A stretch of DNA of 7,168 bases. It comes from an uncultured Gemmatimonadales bacterium (lineage in GTDB: Bacteria > Gemmatimonadota > Gemmatimonadetes > Longimicrobiales > Gaopeijiaceae). Numbering within the stretch: position 1 is the stretch's first letter; every line of letters starts with the position of its first letter. The DNA lies in contig CALJLC010000129.1 in assembly GCA_937982605.1 (NCBI GenBank), forward strand, positions 1 to 7,168. The letters are read 5' to 3'. The position numbers were made by a program, and so were the translations under genes. Below, piece after piece: positions 1-6,512 of the stretch. The notes beneath the pieces were generated by a model that ran no database searches, had not been told where the DNA came from, and was given only the letters and a program-made list of their open reading frames with translations.

Positions 1-446
1 TCGGCGTACCTGACCGACGACCATCCCTCGCCCCAGCACGCCGGCGTCGGCGTCGTCTTCGATCCCTCCGTGATCCGTCCGAAGGGGTCTCCCCTCTCCA
101 GCGGCTGCCTCGCCCCCGGACCCGCGCCCCTCGCCTCCGCGAGCCGGACGATCGCGGCGAGGCGCGCGACCTCTGCGGAAAGCGCGCTGCGGCCGGCCGC
201 GGTGATCGACCAGAACCGGCGCTTGCCGCCTTCCGTGGGCGCGCCCTCGGGTGCGTCGACCTCGGCGATCAGTCCATCTTCGGCCATCTCGCGCAGCGCC
301 CCGTAGAGCTTGCCCGGCCAGAGCCGCACCGCTCCGTCGGTGCGATCCAGCACCTCCTCCATGATCGCCGTGCCGTGCAGGTCCGCGTCCGCGAGCGAGA
401 GCAGGATGAGGAACCAGTGAGGGTTGACCGAGGTGTGCTGCGGCGT
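1..446 (-). CDS. PadR-family transcriptional regulator (partial, runs off left edge)
   Basis: The minus-strand translation shows a PadR winged-helix domain. It begins near residues TPQHTSVNPHWFLILLSLAD, continues with LHGTAIMEEVLDRTDG and the recognition region LYGALREMAEDGLI, and ends with the wing GKRRFWSITAAGRSAL and a helix AEVARLAAIVRLAEARG. PadR proteins are cytoplasmic dimeric repressors; in Gemmatimonadota and Acidobacteria they often precede permease genes, but nothing downstream is visible here to test that. The frame is open from 473 to the window edge with no stop, so the C-terminus is unknown; the residues after about position 115 do not look PadR-like. The start is a problem: there is no ATG, GTG, TTG or CTG on this strand between 421 and 500. 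The first in-frame ATG (362-360) would delete helix 1 of the DNA-binding domain. I place the 5' end at the start of family similarity (ACG codon at 446). The family is secure; the exact ends are not. Confidence 0.8.
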
Positions 447-458
447 GGAGCTCCGGGG

Positions 459-497
459 TATGTATACGATTGCCTATAGATACGAAAACCTATAGAT
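459..497. promoter_or_regulatory. Divergent promoter/operator candidate with repeated CCTATAGAT
   Basis: This AT-rich patch in otherwise GC-rich DNA lies between the PadR-type gene (minus) and the sortilin-like gene (plus). It holds two direct copies of CCTATAGAT at 473-481 and 489-497, offset by 16 bp. Each contains the self-complementary hexamer CTATAG (474-479 and 490-495). A third palindrome, GTATAC, lies at 462-467. On the plus strand TTGCCT (470-475) and TATAGA (491-496) could serve as -35 and -10 elements with a short 15-bp spacer, giving a leader of roughly 110 nt before the ATG at 611. On the minus strand TATACA (466-461) could be a -10 for the regulator. The paired sites overlapping the putative promoter suggest an operator, possibly for the adjacent PadR protein (inference). 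Confidence 0.4.
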
Positions 498-610
498 GTG
501 GCGCTCGGGGCGCCAGCGCCGGCGCGCCGCCGGGTGTCCTCGCATTGACCCCGATCGTCGCGTCGGGCATTGTGCGATCCCCCCGCAACACCGACACAGA
601 GCAGGGAATC

Positions 611-3600
611 ATGATCCGTATTCCGTCCGAGATCCTCCGCAGCGCGGTCGCCGTCGCGGCCGGCCTGGCGCTCCTCTTCGTCGCCGAGCCCGGAGCCACC
701 GAGGTCCAGGCCCAGGAGGCCATGTCGAGCGTCGAGCGCACCTTCTCGCACCTCGGGTACCGCAACGTCGGCCCGTCGCGCGGTGGGCGCGTGACCGCCG
801 TCGCCGGCCACCCCTCGCACCCCTTCACCTTCTACATGGGCGCCACCGGCGGCGGCGTGTGGAAGACCGAGGACTACGGCACCACGTGGCGACCCATCTC
901 GGACGGCTACTTCGAGACCGGCTCGATCGGCTCGATCCGGGTCGCTCCCTCGGACCCGGACGTGATCTACGTCGGCACCGGCTCGGACGGGATCCGTTCG
1001 AACGTGATCATCGGCAAGGGGCTCTACTACTCCGACGATGCCGGGGAGACGTGGGAGCGCCGCGGCCTCGAGGAGATGGGCCAGCTCGGCGCCGTCGAAG
1101 TGCATCCCGAGAACCCGGACGTCGCCTACGTGGCGGCGCTGGGCAACCCGTGGGCCAAGTCGATGGAGCGGGGCGTGTACCGCACCCGCGACGCGGGCCG
1201 CAGCTGGGAGCAGGTGCTCTTCACGTCGGACTCGGTCGGCGCGATCGACCTCGAGCTCAACCCGGCGAATCCGAACGAGATCTACGCGGGGATGTGGATG
1301 GGCCGACGCCAGCCGTGGCCGCTCCTCGCCGGAATGGAGGCGTCGGCGCGCGAGGACGGCATCTGGAAGTCGACCGACGGCGGGGACACGTGGGAGTACA
1401 AGAGCGCGGGGCTGCCGAGCGGGCTCATCGGCAAGATCGACCTGTCGGTGACCGCCGACATGCCGAACCGCGTCTACGCGCTCGTGGAGACCACCGACCC
1501 GGACGAGGGGCTGTACCGATCGGACGACTTCGGGGAGACGTGGGAGCTCGTGAGCAACCAGCGCGGGATCATGAACCGGCCCTTCTACTACACGGGCGTG
1601 ACGGCCGACCCGACCGACGGCGACCACGTCTACGTGAACAACGAGGGCTACTACGAGTCGACGGACGGCGGGCGGACCTTCGAGCGGCGCTCGACGCCCC
1701 ACGGGGACAACCACGACACCTGGATCAACCCGGACAACCCGCTGGTGATGGTCCAGTCGAACGACGGCGGCGCCAACGTCACGCTCGACGGGGGCGTCAC
1801 CTGGTCCACGCAGTTCAACCAGCCGACCGCGGAGCTGTACCAGGTCGACATCGACGACCAGTTCCCGTACTGGCTGTACGCGGGGCAGCAGGACAACACG
1901 ACGATCCGGGTGCCGAGCAACCCGCCGGGCACGCCTTCGCAGGGCGGCCACCAGGGCAACTGGGAGGCGGTCGGCGGCTGCGAGACCGGACCCGCCGTGC
2001 CGAAGCCCGGTGACCCGTCGATCGTGTACTCCAACTGCAAGGGCCGCTTCGGGCGCTACAACCAGGAGACCGGCCAGGAGAAGCAGTACTACGTCGGCTT
2101 CCAGAACCTCTACGGGGCCAACCCCGCGGATCTGAACTTCCGCTTCCAGCGCGTGGTGCCGATCGAGGTGTCGCCGCACGATCCGAGCACCGTCTACCAC
2201 GGCTCGCAGTACGTGCACAAGACGACGGACGAGGGCGTCACGTGGGAGCGCATCAGCCCGGACCTGACCGCCTTCCGCCCCGAGCGACAGGTGGTGTCGG
2301 GCGGCCCGATCACGCGCGACATCACCGGTGAGGAGCACTACTCGGTCCTGTACGCCATCGAGGAGTCGCCCGTGGAGCCCGGCGTCATCTGGTCGGGCTC
2401 GAACGACGGCTTCGTCCAGGTCACGCGCGACGGAGGCATGACGTGGACGAACGTCACGCCGCCGGGCATGCCGCAGGAGGGCCGCGTCCAGACGATCGAG
2501 CCGTCGCCGCACTCCGGGGGCAAGGCGTATTTCGCGTACTACCGCACGCTGCTCGGTGACCTCACGCCGTTCATCTACCGGACCGAGGACTACGGGCAGA
2601 GCTGGACGCTTCTCACGCCGGGGGACAACGGGATCCCGGCGGACTACGCCACGCGGGTGATCCGCGAGGACACGGAGCGGGAGGGCCTCCTCTTCGCCGG
2701 CACCGAGTTCGGGATGTTCGTGTCGTTCGACGACGGCGCGCGGTGGGAGAAGTTCCAGTACAACCTCCCCCGCACCCCCATCACGGACATGAAGATCAAG
2801 GAAGGCGACCTCGTGCTGTCGACGATGGGCCGCGCCTTCTGGATCATGGACAACCTGAGCCCGCTCCGTCAGGCCGACGCCGCCATGGCCGCGGGGGGCG
2901 CGTACTTCTTCCAGCCCGAGGACGCCTACCGCATCCGTGGCGGCTTCGGCGGCTTCGGCCCGTCCGATCCGGCCGAGCCGCAGTATTCGGTACCGGGCGC
3001 CGAGCTCGACTACATGCTGCCGGCGGGGGTGCGCTCCGTCACGGTGGAGATCCTCGACGCGACCGGCGGGACGGTGAGGACGTTCCAGAGCAGCGATCCC
3101 GGGATGCGCTCCGAGCGGGCGCAGGGGATGCGCGCGCCGTTCATGCGGACCTCCGGCGCCGCGGCCCCGACCACGGACGAAGGCCTCAACCGCTTCGTGT
3201 GGGATCTGACCGTGCCCGGCCCGGGCGGGTCGGCGCGCGGCGGCCCGATGGTCGTGCCCGGGCTCTTCGTGGCCCGGCTGACCGTGGACGGTGAGGCGCA
3301 CGAACGGTCGTTCAACGTGCTCATCGACCCGCGGGTGGCCGCGGACGGCGTGACCGTCGTCGACTTGCAGGAGCAATTCGATCTGGCCATGGAGATCCAG
3401 GCCGCCATCGAGGACGCCGACGCGACGATCGAGCGCCTGCAGAACGCGCAGGAGCGGGTCGCGGAGGGCACGGACGTCGAGCGTGAGCTCAAGGAGATCG
3501 AGCGCGCGCTCCTCACGGACGATACGATCTCGAGCTATCCGCAGCCGATGCTGCGCGATCAGTTCAACTACCTCTACCGCAACACCATCGCGGCCGACCA

Positions 3601-3703
3601 GGAGCCCGGAGCGGACATGTACACCCGCCTCGGCGAGCTCGTGACCGAGCTCGAGCAGCACAAGGAGCGGCTCCAGCGCCTCATCCGCATGGTCACCGAC
3701 TAG
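611..3703 (+). CDS. Secreted sortilin/VPS10-like BNR-repeat beta-propeller protein
   Basis: The product has 1030 residues. The ATG at 611 was chosen because it follows an AGGGA ribosome-binding sequence by a few bases and starts a signal peptide: a hydrophobic stretch at about 12-25, with likely cleavage after Ala34 (VQA/QE). The frame extends upstream to 470 but that part is not signal-like. The mature protein carries eleven Asp-box motifs (S/T-x-D-x-G-x-T-W type), at about 86-93, 141-148, 192-199, 254-261, 304-311, 350-357, 391-398, 538-545, 605-612, 658-665 and 705-712. This spacing is that of a large ten-bladed sortilin/VPS10-like or BNR propeller. The only two cysteines, 457 and 476, could form a disulfide. 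After the propeller (about 760 onward) come a glycine-rich linker, a beta-sandwich-like stretch (807-905) and a charged, coiled-coil-prone helical tail (about 918-1026). Members of this family are abundant in Gemmatimonadota and Bacteroidota; their substrate is unknown and I see no hydrolase catalytic set. It is probably periplasmic or extracellular. Confidence 0.92.
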   Translation: MIRIPSEILRSAVAVAAGLALLFVAEPGATEVQAQEAMSSVERTFSHLGYRNVGPSRGGRVTAVAGHPSHPFTFYMGATGGGVWKTEDYGTTWRPISDGYFETGSIGSIRVAPSDPDVIYVGTGSDGIRSNVIIGKGLYYSDDAGETWERRGLEEMGQLGAVEVHPENPDVAYVAALGNPWAKSMERGVYRTRDAGRSWEQVLFTSDSVGAIDLELNPANPNEIYAGMWMGRRQPWPLLAGMEASAREDGIWKSTDGGDTWEYKSAGLPSGLIGKIDLSVTADMPNRVYALVETTDPDEGLYRSDDFGETWELVSNQRGIMNRPFYYTGVTADPTDGDHVYVNNEGYYESTDGGRTFERRSTPHGDNHDTWINPDNPLVMVQSNDGGANVTLDGGVTWSTQFNQPTAELYQVDIDDQFPYWLYAGQQDNTTIRVPSNPPGTPSQGGHQGNWEAVGGCETGPAVPKPGDPSIVYSNCKGRFGRYNQETGQEKQYYVGFQNLYGANPADLNFRFQRVVPIEVSPHDPSTVYHGSQYVHKTTDEGVTWERISPDLTAFRPERQVVSGGPITRDITGEEHYSVLYAIEESPVEPGVIWSGSNDGFVQVTRDGGMTWTNVTPPGMPQEGRVQTIEPSPHSGGKAYFAYYRTLLGDLTPFIYRTEDYGQSWTLLTPGDNGIPADYATRVIREDTEREGLLFAGTEFGMFVSFDDGARWEKFQYNLPRTPITDMKIKEGDLVLSTMGRAFWIMDNLSPLRQADAAMAAGGAYFFQPEDAYRIRGGFGGFGPSDPAEPQYSVPGAELDYMLPAGVRSVTVEILDATGGTVRTFQSSDPGMRSERAQGMRAPFMRTSGAAAPTTDEGLNRFVWDLTVPGPGGSARGGPMVVPGLFVARLTVDGEAHERSFNVLIDPRVAADGVTVVDLQEQFDLAMEIQAAIEDADATIERLQNAQERVAEGTDVERELKEIERALLTDDTISSYPQPMLRDQFNYLYRNTIAADQEPGADMYTRLGELVTELEQHKERLQRLIRMVTD

Positions 3704-3711
3704 TGGGAGGG

Positions 3712-3776
3712 CCGTGGTGGGGCGTCCCCTTCGCCTTCGGCCTTCGGAAGCCGGCTACGGGGACGCCCCACCACGG
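3712..3776 (+). terminator. Perfect 18-bp inverted repeat, likely transcription terminator
   Basis: The arms at 3712-3729 (CCGTGGTGGGGCGTCCCC) and 3759-3776 are exact reverse complements. They enclose a 29-nt loop that itself contains a tandem CCTTCGG CCTTCGG (3734-3747), including two C(TTCG)G tetraloop sequences. The stem begins 8 nt after the stop codon of the sortilin-like gene and ends 21 nt before the lipoprotein ATG, so it is well placed to end transcription or to protect the mRNA 3' end. There is no T-run after the right arm, so it is not a canonical intrinsic terminator. A dispersed palindromic (REP-like) unit is the main alternative. Confidence 0.5.
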
Positions 3777-3797
3777 GGCTCGACCACGGGCGCGGCC

Positions 3798-5072
3798 ATG
3801 AGTGACGCTTTCCGCCGACGCGCGGCCGCGGTACCTGTGCTGGTCGTTCTCGCCGGGTGCGGCCCGAGCGAAGATCCGGGCCCGACGCCCGAGGCGGTGG
3901 TCCGAGACAGCGCGGGTGTCCGGATCGTCGAGAACGGTGCGCCGGACGCCCGCGCTCGACTCGGATGGCATGTCTCGGTGGATCCCGTGCTCTCGATCGG
4001 GGAGACGGGCCGAGGGGCGGCCTACGAGCTCTTCAGGGTCGAGGATGCTCTTCGCCTCGAGGACGGCCGGATCCTGATCGCGAACGGCGGGACGTCCGAG
4101 GTGCGGGTGTTCGACGCCGACGGGGTCCACCGGGCCACTTGGGGCCGCGAGGGCGAGGGGCCGGGGGAGTTCACCGGCCTGTCGGGACTCGCGGACTGGC
4201 CGGGCGACTCGGTGATGGCGTGGGACTTCGCTCTGAACCGCATGACGATCTTCGATCTCGAGGGCGGGGTCGCGCGCACGCGAGCCCTCGCTCAGGGAGA
4301 CGGACTGGGGGCGGGTCGTTTCGAGGGTGCCCTGGCGGACGGCTCGATCCTGGCCGCGAGCCTCGTCAGCTTCCGGCCGGGCGAGCAGACGAGCGGGCTC
4401 GTGCGGCGATCGCGTGCCTTCGCCCGGGTCGGACCGGACGGAGCGGTGCTCACCTCCTTCGGCCGCCATCCGGACGAGGAGTACTTCGTCCGGGCGGACG
4501 TGGGAGCGGTCGTGCGCCACCCCTTCCGGCGGTCCGTCCACTCGGTGGTGTGGAACGAGCGGATCGTGATCAGCCCGAGCGACCAGTACGAGATCCGCGC
4601 CTACGACCCGGGGGGCGCCCTGGCGATGATCGTGCGCGGGGCGCACCGACCCGAGCCGGTGACCCAGGCCGACGTCGACGCGTACGTCGCCCTCCGGCTG
4701 GCCGAGGCGGACCCGGAGGCCGGCGCGACGATCACGCGCGTCTTTGACGGGATGCCGCCCGTGGAGCGCTTCCCCGCCTTCGCCGCCCTCGTGGTGGATC
4801 AGACGGGCGACCTGTGGGTCCGCGAGTACGAGCGTCCGGGCTCCGGATCCGCCGGCGAGGAACGCCTCGCCGAGGCGGGCCCGATATGGACGGTCTTCGG
4901 CCCCGACGGTCGGATGAGGGGGCGGGTCGAGATGCCCCCCGGTTCGACCGTCTACCGGATCGGGGCCGACTACGTCCTCGGCTCGAGCGCGGACGCGCTC
5001 GGAGTCGAGCAGGTGCGGCTGTGGCCCCTCGCCCGGACGCCAGTACCCGATCAGCCGGACACGGGCCAGTAG
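3798..5072 (+). CDS. Lipoprotein, 6-bladed beta-propeller (NHL-like) family
   Basis: The product has 424 residues. The ATG at 3798 starts a type II signal peptide: three arginines at 6-8, a hydrophobic run 9-19, and a lipobox LAGC with the acylated cysteine at 21. The mature protein opens with a flexible Pro/Glu segment and then VRDSAGVRIVEN (about 35-46), a recurring N-terminal signature of Gemmatimonadota propeller lipoproteins. Blade-like repeats follow: DGRILIANGGTSEVRVFDADG (89-109), the family motif GREGEGPGEF (116-125), SVMAWDFALNRMTIFD (138-153), DGSILAASL (181-189), RIVISPSDQYEIRAYD (255-270) and GDLWVREYE (337-345). It is expected to be anchored in the outer or inner membrane facing the periplasm or the exterior; its ligand is unknown. 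There is only a weak ribosome-binding sequence. The frame is open back to a GTG at 3714, but that lies inside the inverted repeat and would spoil the lipobox spacing. The gene's 3' end overlaps the convergent gene. Confidence 0.87.
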   Translation: MSDAFRRRAAAVPVLVVLAGCGPSEDPGPTPEAVVRDSAGVRIVENGAPDARARLGWHVSVDPVLSIGETGRGAAYELFRVEDALRLEDGRILIANGGTSEVRVFDADGVHRATWGREGEGPGEFTGLSGLADWPGDSVMAWDFALNRMTIFDLEGGVARTRALAQGDGLGAGRFEGALADGSILAASLVSFRPGEQTSGLVRRSRAFARVGPDGAVLTSFGRHPDEEYFVRADVGAVVRHPFRRSVHSVVWNERIVISPSDQYEIRAYDPGGALAMIVRGAHRPEPVTQADVDAYVALRLAEADPEAGATITRVFDGMPPVERFPAFAALVVDQTGDLWVREYERPGSGSAGEERLAEAGPIWTVFGPDGRMRGRVEMPPGSTVYRIGADYVLGSSADALGVEQVRLWPLARTPVPDQPDTGQ

Positions 5073-5557
5073 ATCCGGGTCTTCCAGTCGGCAGGGTCGG
5101 GGACGGCCGTCGGGTCGGTCAGGTACGACTCCCAGGGGGGGCCGGCCGCCGTGAGTCCCTCCGCTCCGATCCACGCCTCGAGTGACGCGTAGGCTCGGTG
5201 GAGCGACTCGTAAGAGCCGGTGTGCACCGTGGTCGCGACCCGCCCTCCGGGTAGTGTGCCCCGGGTGAGCCCGGCTTCCTGCAGCGCCTCGTCTTCGCCC
5301 GTCCGATCGCGGACGTCCTCCGGCTCCGGGCCCTCCGCGACCGGCATGCCGGGCTCGAGCGTCATCACGTCGCCGCCCCCGTCGAGGTAGCGGACGAAGG
5401 GCTGACCCGCGATCGCGATCCCGCGCTCCTGGGCGTATCGGAAGACCCGGGGCAGGACGTCCCCGATCGCCGTGGCGATCTCCGCCCGCGCCACCCGACG
5501 ACGTCCGACGATGACCGGCTGTGCCTCGATCTCCTGCGTGGTGATCGAGTAGTCCAT
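5051..5557 (-). CDS. GyrI-like small-molecule-binding (AraC effector-binding) domain protein
   Basis: The product has 168 residues and is a stand-alone GyrI-like/effector-binding domain (the SOUL-like fold of SbmC and the BmrR and Rob C-termini). Visible hallmarks are the opening strand EIEAQPVIVGRRRV (9-22), a helix IATAIGDVLPRVFRYAQERG, the strand GQPFVRYLD (51-59), a central VATTVHTGSYESLHRAYASL (107-126) and the closing GPPWESYLTDP (139-149) with an acidic residue facing the ligand pocket, followed by a final strand RIYWPV. There is no DNA-binding domain, so it is likely a cytoplasmic ligand-binding or sequestering protein, or an enzyme of the GyrI-like cyclopropanoid hydrolase type. The ATG at 5557-5555 is preceded by a strong ribosome-binding site, GGAGGAAGG (5568-5560). 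It diverges from the ArsR-family gene across 57 bp and converges on the lipoprotein gene with a 23-bp overlap. Confidence 0.88.
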   Translation of the reverse strand: MDYSITTQEIEAQPVIVGRRRVARAEIATAIGDVLPRVFRYAQERGIAIAGQPFVRYLDGGGDVMTLEPGMPVAEGPEPEDVRDRTGEDEALQEAGLTRGTLPGGRVATTVHTGSYESLHRAYASLEAWIGAEGLTAAGPPWESYLTDPTAVPDPADWKTRIYWPVSG

Positions 5558-5579
5558 GTCCTTCCTCCGCGAAGCATGG

Positions 5580-5615
5580 TTGCCAAAATTCGGTATTTCG
5601 CTAAATATCGAAATA
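5580..5615. promoter_or_regulatory. AT-rich divergent promoter and ArsR operator candidate
   Basis: An exact inverted repeat, TATTTCG (5594-5600) and CGAAATA (5609-5615), is separated by 8 bp in an AT-rich island between the GyrI-like gene and the ArsR-family gene. The repeat spacing fits a homodimeric winged-helix repressor. On the plus strand TTGCCA (5580-5585) and TAAATA (5602-5607), with a 16-bp spacer, could be -35 and -10 elements; the operator would then overlap the -10 and transcription would begin about at the regulator's ATG (5615). Autorepression by the ArsR-type protein, with effects on the divergent gene, is inferred. Confidence 0.5.
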
Positions 5616-5929
5616 TGAATCAGATCTTCAAGGCACTCTCGGATCCGACGCGCCGTCGCGTGCTGCAGCTGCTCCATGAGCGCTCCATGACGGCCGGCGA
5701 GCTGACCGACCGATTCGATCGGTCGCCCTCCACCATGTCGCGGCACTTCGCGCTGCTGCGGGAGGCCGGGCTGATCGAGGCCGACAAGCAGGGGACGACG
5801 ATCACCTACCGGCTCCGGCTCTCGGTGCTGCAGGACGCGCTGCTGGGCTTCGCCGAGGTCTTCGACATCGGTGTCGAACCCGACTCCGCGGCCGACGCCG
5901 CGCGGGAGGGGGTCCGGCATGCCACCTGA
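5615..5929 (+). CDS. ArsR-family transcriptional repressor (SdpR-like)
   Basis: The product has 104 residues and is a single winged helix-turn-helix domain. It opens with the family signature MNQIFKALSDPTRRRVLQLL, continues with MTAGELTDRFDRSPSTMSRHFALLREAGLI (25-54, the HTH and recognition helix), and has the wing EADKQGTTITYRL (55-67). The ELCVCDL metal site of ArsR/SmtB is absent (it reads ELTDRF) and there are no cysteines, so metal sensing by that site is unlikely. That fits the SdpR branch, which is controlled by an SdpI membrane partner; an SdpI-type gene follows directly. The start at 5615 matches the family's usual N-terminus. An in-frame ATG at 5576 would add 13 residues translated from the operator. 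No ribosome-binding site precedes 5615, suggesting a leaderless transcript. It overlaps the next gene by 11 bp. Confidence 0.92.
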   Translation: MNQIFKALSDPTRRRVLQLLHERSMTAGELTDRFDRSPSTMSRHFALLREAGLIEADKQGTTITYRLRLSVLQDALLGFAEVFDIGVEPDSAADAAREGVRHAT

Positions 5930-6512
5930 CCGCCGGGCGGCCTGGGTCGCCGGGGGCGCCGTCGCGACGATGACGGCGCTCGCGCTCTGGGCGTTTTCGT
6001 ACGCCCCCGGCCTCGATCTCGCCTGGCTGCTCCCTCTGGCCGTGGTGGTGCTGCTCTGGACCGTGCTCGAGGTGGCCCGGACCCCCGGAGATCACGAGCC
6101 TCGGCGGCGGGCGCTCCGATCGTACCTCCGGTACTTCATCGCCTGGGTGGCCCTGGCGATCGCCTCCTTCGTGTCGGTCGACGCTCTGCTCACGACGGAG
6201 TCGCTCGGCTCGGGATGGCACGTCGGCGGGCCGCGGATGACGGGACTGACCGTCGCGTTCGGCCTCGTCCTCTTCGGCAACGCGCTCCCGACGCTCGGGA
6301 CGCCGTGGCGCGACGACCGCGAGCCGTTCGCCTGGCAGCGGGTGCATCGCTTCGTCGGCTGGACGCTCGTGATCGTCGGCCTCGGGGTCGGCACGGCGTG
6401 GATCGCTCTCTCCCCGGCACGGGCGAGTACCGTGACGAACCTCCTCCTGGCGCTCTGCTTCTTCGTGGTCTTCGGTCGGAAGATCGTCGCAACGCTGGGA
6501 CCGTCGTCGTGA
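5919..6512 (+). CDS. SdpI-family integral membrane protein (immunity/signal-transducer type)
   Basis: The product has 197 residues with about six membrane segments, at roughly 7-28, 33-52, 70-91, 107-127, 145-164 and 171-192. The fourth segment and the following loop carry the SdpI-type pattern: a GN..P turn (120-124), TPW (128-130), then WQRVHRFVGW (139-148) leading into the fifth helix. In Bacillus subtilis, SdpI protects against the SdpC toxin and recruits the SdpR repressor to the membrane; the ArsR-type gene immediately upstream makes the same kind of pair. The ATG at 5919 lies within the end of the regulator gene and has a GGAGGGGG ribosome-binding site; an upstream in-frame ATG at 5871 would add a polar 16-residue tail and is less likely. 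Its stop overlaps the start of the next gene. The fold family is fairly sure; an actual toxin-immunity role is not shown. Confidence 0.8.
   Translation: MPPDRRAAWVAGGAVATMTALALWAFSYAPGLDLAWLLPLAVVVLLWTVLEVARTPGDHEPRRRALRSYLRYFIAWVALAIASFVSVDALLTTESLGSGWHVGGPRMTGLTVAFGLVLFGNALPTLGTPWRDDREPFAWQRVHRFVGWTLVIVGLGVGTAWIALSPARASTVTNLLLALCFFVVFGRKIVATLGPSS

Noticed and set aside
1..306. A plus-strand frame open from the window edge to 306
   Set aside because: From about 120 onward it runs opposite the well-supported PadR domain and its residues are low in complexity. The first 60 bases could still be real coding sequence, so only the full-length call is rejected.
269..3661. A 1130-codon open frame on the minus strand opposite the sortilin-like gene
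   Set aside because: Its translation is Arg/Val/His-rich with no recognisable domain. It mirrors the codon structure of the plus-strand gene, as expected when high G/C third positions remove stop codons from the antisense frame.
3714..3797. An upstream GTG start for the lipoprotein
   Set aside because: It lies inside the 18-bp inverted repeat, has no ribosome-binding site, and would put the lipobox at residue 49, too far for a type II signal peptide.
3693..5174. A 493-codon minus-strand open frame opposite the lipoprotein gene
   Set aside because: It is antisense to a gene with a clear lipobox and propeller motifs, lacks any domain character, and overlaps the real GyrI-like gene in another frame.
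5576..5614. An upstream ATG for the ArsR-family gene
   Set aside because: The extra 13 residues are translated from the operator-like repeat, are not part of the family's N-terminus, and no ribosome-binding site precedes this ATG.
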